A program made the position numbers and the translations under genes. A DNA stretch of 64,000 bases from positions 1 through 64,000 of the forward strand of contig NZ_JBJKOP010000032.1 in NCBI RefSeq assembly GCF_046707225.1. Direction: 5' to 3'. Below, in pieces: positions 17,013-23,645 of this stretch. Source of the DNA: Caproicibacter sp046707225 (GTDB lineage Bacteria; Bacillota; Clostridia; Oscillospirales; Acutalibacteraceae). Under the pieces are notes generated by a model. The model was not told the origin of the DNA. It worked only from the letters and a program-made list of their open reading frames with translations, and searched no databases. Every line of letters starts with the position of its first letter. The stretch's first letter is position 1.

Positions 17013-18534
17013 ATATTTATCACCGGGAGTCTATGTGGAAGAATTCGATTCGGGAATCAAACCGATGGATGGGGTCAGCACCAGCACGGCGGGCTTTGTG
17101 GGCATGACCGCCAGGGGGCCGCTGACCGGCGTCCCGCAGTTTGTGGGAAGCTTCGCGGAATTCCAGCGCGTTTTCGGCGGATACCTGCCGAAAGAAATCT
17201 ATGGGCAGCGCCGCTTTTTGCCTATGGCGGTGGAGCAGTTCTTCGCAAACGGCGGTTCGCGGTGCTTTGTGATGCGCCTGCTGGACGGAAGCGGCGCGCA
17301 GGCTTCCGCGGCCGATCTCGGCGCTCTGAAAATTACCGCTTCAAGCGTCGGGGCCTGGGGCGATTCCATCCGGGCGGCCTGCAAGAAAAGCCCCGTGAAC
17401 GACAAACTCTGCAATCTGCTCGTATCAAGCCCCGAGTTTGAAGAATCCTACGAAAATGTCTCCCTGGACCCGAAATCGGACGGGTATCTCGTCCGGCTGC
17501 TGGAAAAATCGCTTCTCGTTCGGGCGGAGTACACCCCGGCGGAAGAGGTGCCCGATCTGTATTCTCTCTTTCCGGGCAGTGAAGAGGACAAGAAAAACGG
17601 GAATTGGGCGACCGTGGCATTAACCGGCGGGTGCGACTGCGCAGAGGGAGAAAATCCCGCGGAAAAAATCAATGCGGCTGTTTTGAAGGGGACGGACGGC
17701 GGCCCGAACCGCCGCAGCGGACTCTGTGCCATGAAAGATGTTACGGAGGTCAGCATTGTGGTCTGTCCGGGAGTGACCGACCCGGCGGAGGTACAGGAGA
17801 TTGTGACGCACTGCGCGGAAATGGAAAACCGCGTCTGCATTCTGGATATGCCGTCCGGCATGAATCAAGTGACCGACCTGCAGCAGTACCGCGCACAGTT
17901 TGACAGTTCCTTTGCAGCGATGTACCACCCATGGGTTCAGGTTTTTGAAACGCTGGAAAAGAAGTCGGTCTATATGCCGCCCTCCGGGACCATGGCGGGT
18001 GTTTACGCGCGCACCGATACGGAACGTGGGGTTCACAAGGCACCCGCCAACGAGGTCCTTCGGAACTGCACCGGGCTGGAAACAGTATTCGGAAAACCGG
18101 AGCAGGACATGCTGAATCCGGTCGGGGTCAACCTGATCAGGAATATTCAGGGCCTTGGCATCCGTGTATGGGGTGCTCGGACCTGCTCCAGCGATCCAAG
18201 CTGGAAATACGTCAGCGTGCGCAGACTGTTTATCTATATTGAGGAGACGATACGCCGGAATACGGGCTGGGCCGTGTTTGAACCGAACGATCAGCTCCTT
18301 TGGACTAAAGTGCGGGGCAGCATCGCCTCCTTCCTCGGCACACTCTGGCGAAACGGCGCGCTGATGGGGGCGACGGAAGCGGAGGCTTACTTCGTCAATA
18401 TCGGAAAAGGCAGCACCATGACGCAGGACGATATCCTGAACGGCAGGCTGGTCTGTGTGATCGGCGTGGCGCCTGTGCGCCCGGCTGAATTTGTCATCTT
18501 CCGAATCACTCAGATTATGGAACAGAATGGTTAA
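17005..18534 (+). CDS. eCIS contractile sheath protein
   Basis: 509 residues. The N-terminus LSPGVYVEEFDSGIKPMDGVSTSTAGFVGM is the hallmark of phage and Afp-type tail sheath proteins, whose N-terminal strand interlocks neighbouring subunits. The C-terminus (VRRLFIYIEETIRRNTGWAVFEPN, then PVRPAEFVIFRI) is the conserved sheath C-domain. Only one sheath gene is present, against three in Afp. The two tube genes follow, one at once and one after the chaperone pair. Confidence 0.92.
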   Translation: MAEYLSPGVYVEEFDSGIKPMDGVSTSTAGFVGMTARGPLTGVPQFVGSFAEFQRVFGGYLPKEIYGQRRFLPMAVEQFFANGGSRCFVMRLLDGSGAQASAADLGALKITASSVGAWGDSIRAACKKSPVNDKLCNLLVSSPEFEESYENVSLDPKSDGYLVRLLEKSLLVRAEYTPAEEVPDLYSLFPGSEEDKKNGNWATVALTGGCDCAEGENPAEKINAAVLKGTDGGPNRRSGLCAMKDVTEVSIVVCPGVTDPAEVQEIVTHCAEMENRVCILDMPSGMNQVTDLQQYRAQFDSSFAAMYHPWVQVFETLEKKSVYMPPSGTMAGVYARTDTERGVHKAPANEVLRNCTGLETVFGKPEQDMLNPVGVNLIRNIQGLGIRVWGARTCSSDPSWKYVSVRRLFIYIEETIRRNTGWAVFEPNDQLLWTKVRGSIASFLGTLWRNGALMGATEAEAYFVNIGKGSTMTQDDILNGRLVCVIGVAPVRPAEFVIFRITQIMEQNG

Positions 18535-18548
18535 AGGGGGAATGAAGA

Positions 18549-18977
18549 ATGGCGTATCCGTTTAAAAAGTATAACTACGCCGTGCTGATCGACGGCTTTA
18601 AGCAGGCCGGGTTTTCCGAAGTCAGCGCCGCGGATGTCGAGGTACAGCATATCGAGTACCGGGAGGGAAACCAGAAAACCATGTCGTTGCAGATGATTCC
18701 CGGTATGGTGAAGTACTCCAATGTAACACTGAAATGGGGCTCTTCGGACAGCAAGGAATTTTCCGACTGGATCGCAAAGACAGCGGGCGGCGACGTAACG
18801 CAGAAAAAGGTTACCATACAGCTGATGGACGAAAAGAACTCCACGGTTAAAGCGGAGTGGACGCTTGAGAACGCCTGGCCGACCAAATACACGGCGCCGG
18901 ATTTCAAGGCGTCGCAAAATGAAAACGCGTACGAAAGCGTTGAGCTCTGCCATGAAGGGCTGAGTCGCACAAAGTAA
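18549..18977 (+). CDS. eCIS inner tube protein 1 (T4 gp19-like)
   Basis: 142 residues, the expected length for Afp1/gp19-type tube proteins: start AYPFKKYNYAVLIDGFKQAGFSEVS, then QHIEYREGNQ and the TLKWGSS strand. It forms the rigid inner tube through which cargo passes. It lies 14 nt after the sheath gene with AAAGGGGG upstream. Confidence 0.88.
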   Translation: MAYPFKKYNYAVLIDGFKQAGFSEVSAADVEVQHIEYREGNQKTMSLQMIPGMVKYSNVTLKWGSSDSKEFSDWIAKTAGGDVTQKKVTIQLMDEKNSTVKAEWTLENAWPTKYTAPDFKASQNENAYESVELCHEGLSRTK

Positions 18978-18990
18978 GGAGTGACCGAAT

Positions 18991-19359
18991 ATGTCTCTGA
19001 TGACGGAATACGAATTTACGCTGCCGGACGGATATGTGGACGAGTCCGGAACCCTTCACCGGGACGGCGTGATGCGCCTTGCCACGGCGGCGGACGAAAT
19101 TCTGCCCATGAAGGATTACCGCGTGCAGCAGAACCCGTCTTACCTGACCATTCTGATCCTCAGCAGGGTTATTGTCCGGCTGGGTACCCTGAAGGAGGTC
19201 GGCACCGACGTGGTGGAGCGCCTTTTCGCGCGGGACCTAGCCTTCCTGAACGATATGTATCAGCGCCTGAACGGGCTGGAAGACCGGACGGTTTCCGCGG
19301 TATGCCCGCAGTGCGGAGAAAAGTTTGAGATACCGCTAAATTTTACACGGGAGGAATAA
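18991..19359 (+). CDS. eCIS tail-assembly chaperone-like protein with terminal CxxC
   Basis: 122 residues. The core DGVMRLATAADEILPMKDYRVQQNPSYLTILILSRVIVRLG matches small T4-like base/tail assembly proteins found after tube genes in eCIS loci. VCPQCGEK near residue 107 offers a CxxC pair. Codons 117-118 (AAT TTT) lie in the heptamer A AAT TTT, and a DUF6760-type reading begins in the -1 frame exactly there; see the neighbouring entries. Confidence 0.75.
   Translation: MSLMTEYEFTLPDGYVDESGTLHRDGVMRLATAADEILPMKDYRVQQNPSYLTILILSRVIVRLGTLKEVGTDVVERLFARDLAFLNDMYQRLNGLEDRTVSAVCPQCGEKFEIPLNFTREE
19338..19344 (+). promoter_or_regulatory. Candidate -1 programmed frameshift site (A AAT TTT)
   Basis: AAATTTT fits X XXY YYZ with zero-frame codons CTA AAT TTT. 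A -1 slip leads straight into the open DUF6760 frame. The zero frame stops at 19357-19359, and the -1 frame has a stop (TGA about 19325) just upstream, so the overlap is short and centred on the slip site. Compare 51788-51794. Confidence 0.6.
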
Positions 19360-19538
19360 GCGTTTACCCGGAACGGGAGCTATACCGGGAGATTACGTTT
19401 ATCGCCTACTACCTGCACTGGACGGCCGACGAAATTCTGGCTCTGCCCCACGAGGAACGGCGCCGCTTCTGCCGTGAGGTCTCCGACCTTCACGACAGTA
19501 TGGCGGGACGCCCGAAAAATCCTTTTGAAGTCAACTGA
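19338..19538 (+). CDS. DUF6760 protein, probably made by -1 frameshift from the upstream gene
   Basis: The frame reads YPERELYREITFIAYYLHW then DEILALPHEERRRFCREVSDLH and stops at 19536-19538. This matches DUF6760, a small protein normally free-standing in eCIS and phage tail loci and starting just before the YP. No ATG, GTG or TTG exists at the expected point; only ATA follows GGGAGGA with no spacing. Either ribosomes slip at 19338-19344 to make a 182-residue fusion, or a non-canonical start is used. I favour slippage. Sequencing error near 19360 is a third possibility. Confidence 0.65.
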   Translation, partial: KFYTGGISVYPERELYREITFIAYYLHWTADEILALPHEERRRFCREVSDLHDSMAGRPKNPFEVN

Positions 19539-19555
19539 ATGGAGTGGGGGAAACG

Positions 19556-19996
19556 ATGGGAAAAACATTGACCGACCGACTTTTACTCGGCTTTAATTTT
19601 ATCGTAGACACGGAATCGGGAATTTTTCGCGCGTCCAAAGTCAGCAGCATTGAGCAATCGCTCAATCTGGAGGCTATTCCGGAAGGCGGCGTGAACGGCT
19701 ATGCCCACGCGCTGATTCGGCCTCAAAGCGAACTGAAAAAGCTGATTTTTGAAAGGGGCTGCTGCGAAGAATACCTGGACCGAAAAATGAGCCGCCTGCT
19801 TGGGGTAAGGCAGCAGCAGCCCATGACCATCTGTATCTACGACCGCTCTCAGACCAATATTCTCAAGACATACCGTGTGAACGGCTGGATGGTCAGCAAA
19901 TGGAAGGTTTCCGACCTTGACGCGGCCGGCGGCGGCATCCTTCTGGAAACGGTCGAAGTGGTCTATGATACGCTCACGTGTGAGGATTCTGAATGA
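19556..19996 (+). CDS. eCIS inner tube protein 2 (Afp5-like, gp19 family)
   Basis: 146 residues: LLGFNFIVDTESGIFRASKV, QSLNLEAIPEGGVNGYAH and FERGCCEEYLDRKMS are typical of the T4 gp19 family. A second tube paralogue near the baseplate is usual in Afp/PVC (Afp5). I chose ATG 19556 over GTG 19544 because GGAGTGGGGG sits correctly for the ATG. It overlaps the next gene by four bases. Confidence 0.82.
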   Translation: MGKTLTDRLLLGFNFIVDTESGIFRASKVSSIEQSLNLEAIPEGGVNGYAHALIRPQSELKKLIFERGCCEEYLDRKMSRLLGVRQQQPMTICIYDRSQTNILKTYRVNGWMVSKWKVSDLDAAGGGILLETVEVVYDTLTCEDSE

Positions 19997-20688
19997 AACA
20001 GAATATTCTGGTGATCAAGTCGGGCGCGATTGCCCTGCGGAAGCCGCTGATTCAGCCGCTTTTCTGCCGCGTGGGAAAAAATTTCAGCGGAGCCCGTATG
20101 TCCTTGCTGAATCCCGCGCGGGGGCCCGAATCCCATATCCAAAGAGTTACAACCAATATTACGAATAACCTGAAAACCGTCAATCATATTTCCGTCAGGG
20201 TAATGATCCGGCAAAATGCCCGGATGAAAGAAAACCGGGCGGGCGCAGTTTGGGGCAGCGTCGGTGCCGCGGCCCAAGCGATCATCGACGGCGCTTTGCA
20301 GCGAGAAATCGACCGGGAGCTCACGCTGATGGAACGCGGGGAAAACATCGGTTCCAACCAGAGGCGGCTGAATCGGATGAGGGCATATCTGAATGCGAAG
20401 CCGTACCATGTGGTCCGGAACTTTTACGCCGTTCACATGCACAATCCGACCCATGCGGAATCGGCTTCGGCAACTGCGGGGGAACCGTTTTATACGGATA
20501 TCGTCCGGGAAAAATCCGTTCGGGATACCCGCTCGGTCAGTGAGATCCATCTGAACGCGGAAAGCGCTGCGCAGCCGCAGCCGGACGGCTGCCGGGGTGT
20601 GGACGCGAAAAAAATTGCCGGGCAGATTCTGGAGCAGGTGGAAAAGCGTATGCGGCTGGATCAGGAACGAAGGGGCATTTGGCCCTAG
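19993..20688 (+). CDS. eCIS protein of unknown function (position of Afp6)
   Basis: 231 residues, no membrane segment; basic, with a central helical region rich in Arg/Asn (REIDRELTLMERGENIGSNQ) and a C-terminal coiled-coil-like helix (AKKIAGQILEQVEKRMRLD). I do not recognise the family. Its place between tube 2 and the LysM hub corresponds to Afp6/Pvc6; assignment by synteny only. Confidence 0.55.
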   Translation: MKQNILVIKSGAIALRKPLIQPLFCRVGKNFSGARMSLLNPARGPESHIQRVTTNITNNLKTVNHISVRVMIRQNARMKENRAGAVWGSVGAAAQAIIDGALQREIDRELTLMERGENIGSNQRRLNRMRAYLNAKPYHVVRNFYAVHMHNPTHAESASATAGEPFYTDIVREKSVRDTRSVSEIHLNAESAAQPQPDGCRGVDAKKIAGQILEQVEKRMRLDQERRGIWP

Positions 20689-20726
20689 ATCGGAAAAATG
20701 GAATTTAGGACAAAGGGGGCGCTGCC

Positions 20727-21386
20727 GTGGAGAAGGCCGTTATCGCGGCGTATAATCTGACGAGCAGAAAAGTTCAAGGCGATTTCCAAAGCGTGCAATT
20801 CAACCCAAATACTTATTCCGTTTCGCGGACAAATACGTTTCAGAAGAACTCAAGTCTAACTTACGGGCGGATGGCCGACGACGCGTTCCTGAAAAGCGAG
20901 CCTGCGACTCTGTCGGTCGAGCTGTTGTTTGACACGTTCGTATATGAAGCGGCGGAATCTTCCCAGAAAGACGTTCGCGACCAATACCGGCTTCTGCGCG
21001 GTTTTACAAAGATTGAACCCGATTTGCATTCGCCCCCACACGTTCGTTTCTCATGGGGGAAGGTTTCCTTTGTCGGCGACATTTTGTCCATACAGGAAAC
21101 ATTTACCATGTTCGCCGGAAACGGGATTCCGGTTCGTGCAAAGGTGGCGCTGAGCATTCAGGGCTGCTACGATGAAGATCTCGCCGTCAGTTCCAACAAC
21201 TCTCCGGACAGGACGCGGGAAAAAGTTGTCTGTCAGGGCGACACCTTGTGGTCGCTTGCACAGCAGGCCTACGGTTCGCCGGAGCTGTGGAGGACCATTG
21301 CAAAGGCCAACGGCATCGAGAATCCGAGAAAGCTTTCCCCCGCCGTTACCCTGACCGTCCCCGCCCTCCCCGGCGGAAAGGAATAA
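20727..21386 (+). CDS. LysM baseplate hub protein (Afp7/Pvc7-like)
   Basis: 219 residues from a GTG start, with AAGGGGG upstream. The N-terminal part (FQSVQFNPNTYSVSRTN, then SVELLFDTF) is the Afp7-type domain, and residues about 165-213 are a LysM (VVCQGDTLWSLAQQAYGSPE ... IAKANGIENP). In these machines it clamps the tube to the spike, in analogy with T4 gp53/gp54. Confidence 0.82.
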   Translation: MEKAVIAAYNLTSRKVQGDFQSVQFNPNTYSVSRTNTFQKNSSLTYGRMADDAFLKSEPATLSVELLFDTFVYEAAESSQKDVRDQYRLLRGFTKIEPDLHSPPHVRFSWGKVSFVGDILSIQETFTMFAGNGIPVRAKVALSIQGCYDEDLAVSSNNSPDRTREKVVCQGDTLWSLAQQAYGSPELWRTIAKANGIENPRKLSPAVTLTVPALPGGKE

Positions 21387-21390
21387 ATCC

Positions 21391-22488
21391 ATGGCGCAGT
21401 ATACATACGAACAGCTGGAAGCCAAATACAACGGCTGGCGGGCCCCGACCGCTAAGGCTTCCATAAACGGGAGTCCGCTTCCCGCCGCAGCCTGGCGGAT
21501 CGAATCGGTGGAGTGCGTCACGGGGACCGAGCTTTCCGCCGGAATCTGTTCCGTGACGCTCGGCGGAGTTTACGACCGCAAAAATTCACGGTTCCTGTGC
21601 GAAGACGAGTGGCCCCTCGGCTCCATCGTGGAAGTGGAACTCGGCTACATTGTAACCGAATCGGTTTTCAAGGGTTACCTTTACCGCCTGGAATACGAGC
21701 TTGGAGAAGAAGACCCGCCGCGGATGATCCTGCTGTGTATGGACGTCAAAGGGGCCATGATGGGAAACGGCCGACTTGGTTTGACGGGGGGGCTGACCTA
21801 TCGGCAGGCGATCCGGAGCTTTTTTTCAGGAGAAAACGCCCGCGGCTACAATGTGCTCTGCGATCCCCCGGAAACGGACGGCCTTCCGGAACTGGACAAT
21901 CCTATCCCGTTTTCTCCGGCGCAGACGGACGATTACCGCTTTCTGTGCGGCACGGCCCAAAGGTTCGGTCTGGAGTTCTTCGTCTGCAAGGGAAAGCTGC
22001 TTTTGCGAAAAAAGCCCGACTCCGCCCCGGTTCTTCTGGAGCTTTCTTCCGACCGGGGGATCAAACGGTTCCACGCCGCCCTGAGTTCCGCCGGATATAT
22101 CAAATCGGTTACGGTACGGGGCGGCTCCGACGACGAAAGGGACGGCGAGAAAAAACGGGCGCTGGGCAAGGCGGAGAACACGCAGTCGATTGCTGCGGAG
22201 AGCAGCGACGCCGGCCGCTTGATCGGGCAGCGCTCCGCGGAGTTTTTTTCCTCTGCCGGCGATGACAAAGCGGCGCAGGAACTGGCCGAGGCGCAAATGA
22301 GGCGAAGGCGTGAAATGGCAAGCGAAATATCCGTCCGTTTGACCGGCCTGCCCGAACTTCTGCCGGGCTTTTCCGTCGGTCTGACCCGGTTCAGCCCAAA
22401 GCTGGACGGGAACCTGTATCTGACCTCGGTGATTCATCGCATGGACGAAACGCAGTTCACGACAACGATTACGGGAAGGATGGAATAA
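21391..22488 (+). CDS. Spike hub, gpD/gp27-like (Afp8 N-terminal part)
   Basis: 365 residues. IESVECVTGTELSAGICSVTL, a gp27-like barrel region, and DDYRFLCGTAQRFGLEFFV, then LRKKP, identify the phage late-control D/VgrG N-terminal family. In Afp8 this hub and the OB/needle part are one protein; here the needle is the next gene, three nt away. Confidence 0.82.
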   Translation: MAQYTYEQLEAKYNGWRAPTAKASINGSPLPAAAWRIESVECVTGTELSAGICSVTLGGVYDRKNSRFLCEDEWPLGSIVEVELGYIVTESVFKGYLYRLEYELGEEDPPRMILLCMDVKGAMMGNGRLGLTGGLTYRQAIRSFFSGENARGYNVLCDPPETDGLPELDNPIPFSPAQTDDYRFLCGTAQRFGLEFFVCKGKLLLRKKPDSAPVLLELSSDRGIKRFHAALSSAGYIKSVTVRGGSDDERDGEKKRALGKAENTQSIAAESSDAGRLIGQRSAEFFSSAGDDKAAQELAEAQMRRRREMASEISVRLTGLPELLPGFSVGLTRFSPKLDGNLYLTSVIHRMDETQFTTTITGRME

Positions 22489-22490
22489 AA

Positions 22491-23228
22491 ATGGACCCGT
22501 TTGCTCCGGAAAGCGAAAAAATTTACGAATTTTTGCCGGCGACCGTTTTGGCGAACAATGACGAAGAACATAAGGGGCTGCTCAAGGTGGAACTCATTTG
22601 CGAGGGAACCGACAGGGCCGTACTGGACGGGGTTAAAGTCGTCGTCCCGTTTTCGGGCGACGCTTACGGGATCTACGCGCTGCCGGAAATCGGCGAACAG
22701 GTGGTGGTCGGCTTTCTGAACGGTTCCTTCGACAGGCCTTTCGTGCTGGGAAGCCTCTGCACGGTAAAGGACCGCATGCTTTCAGATTCGTATCACGAAA
22801 CCAACGCGTACAAGCGGATCGTAACCGCCGGAGGAAACTTAATTGAAATCTCCGACGAAAAGGGCGAAGAGAGCATTTCGGTAAAAACGCCGAAAAAAAT
22901 CTCGATGATTTTTTCGGAGAAGGACGGAACCGCCGCAATTTCAGCGGGTGAAAATCAGGTAAAAATCAGCGACGCGGACGGTACGGCGGAAATCAGTGCA
23001 AAAGAAAAGATCTTACTGAAAACCGGCGGTTCGTCCGTGACGATGGATTCGGATGGAGGAATTACCGTAAACGGCGAGAATCTGCAGTGGAAGGCAAGCG
23101 CCATTTCGGCCAAAAGCAGCGGGGAACTGACGGTTCAGGGGACGAAAACGTCGCTTTCCGGTTCCATGGTGGAAATCAGTTCGCAGGGAATTATGACCAT
23201 CAAGGGCAGCATAACCAAGATCAATTAA
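22491..23228 (+). CDS. Spike needle, gpV/gp5-like (Afp8 C-terminal part)
   Basis: 245 residues. The N-terminal OB fold (GLLKVELICEG, VVVPFSGDAYGIYALPEIGE, VVVGFLNGSFDRPFVLGSL) is typical of baseplate assembly protein V/VgrG. The C-terminal half is a run of short beta repeats (ISVKTPKKISMIF, VTMDSDGGITVNG) that would form the triple-stranded needle on which the PAAR-like tip sits. Confidence 0.85.
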   Translation: MDPFAPESEKIYEFLPATVLANNDEEHKGLLKVELICEGTDRAVLDGVKVVVPFSGDAYGIYALPEIGEQVVVGFLNGSFDRPFVLGSLCTVKDRMLSDSYHETNAYKRIVTAGGNLIEISDEKGEESISVKTPKKISMIFSEKDGTAAISAGENQVKISDADGTAEISAKEKILLKTGGSSVTMDSDGGITVNGENLQWKASAISAKSSGELTVQGTKTSLSGSMVEISSQGIMTIKGSITKIN

Positions 23229-23246
23229 TCGGTGAAAGGCATTTCT

Positions 23247-23645
23247 ATGGAGAATGGATTTTTAGGCAGAGGCTTCCCGTTTCCGCTTCGAATAGCCGAC
23301 GGGGAAATCGAGCCGGAAAATGGGGAAGCAAAGATCAGGCAGGCAATCTATGTGATCCTGATGACGCGTCAGGAGGAGCGGCCGATGCTACCGGAATTCG
23401 GAAGCCGCCTGTGGGATTATGTGTTCGATCTGCCCGGCGAAACCTGCCGCCATCTACTTTGCAGCGAGATCGTCCAGGCAGTCTGCCGCTGGGAGCATCG
23501 GGTGGATCATGTGAGCGCGGCTGTCGACGATTCTGAGCTTTCGAGGGGAAAGGTTATTCTCACGGTTTCCTATACCGTACGCGCCACCAACCGTCCGGAC
23601 AATCTCGTTTTTCCATTTTATCTGGAAGAGGGGGGCGGAAGATGA
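23247..23645 (+). CDS. gp25-like baseplate wedge protein (Afp9-like)
   Basis: 132 residues, the size of GPW/gp25 proteins: GFPFPLRI start, IRQAIYVILMTRQEERPMLP and a GSRLWDYVFD block. The conserved wedge protein contacts the first sheath ring. AAAGG 8 nt before ATG 23247 favours it over GTG 23232. It overlaps the next gene (ATGA). Confidence 0.88.
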   Translation: MENGFLGRGFPFPLRIADGEIEPENGEAKIRQAIYVILMTRQEERPMLPEFGSRLWDYVFDLPGETCRHLLCSEIVQAVCRWEHRVDHVSAAVDDSELSRGKVILTVSYTVRATNRPDNLVFPFYLEEGGGR

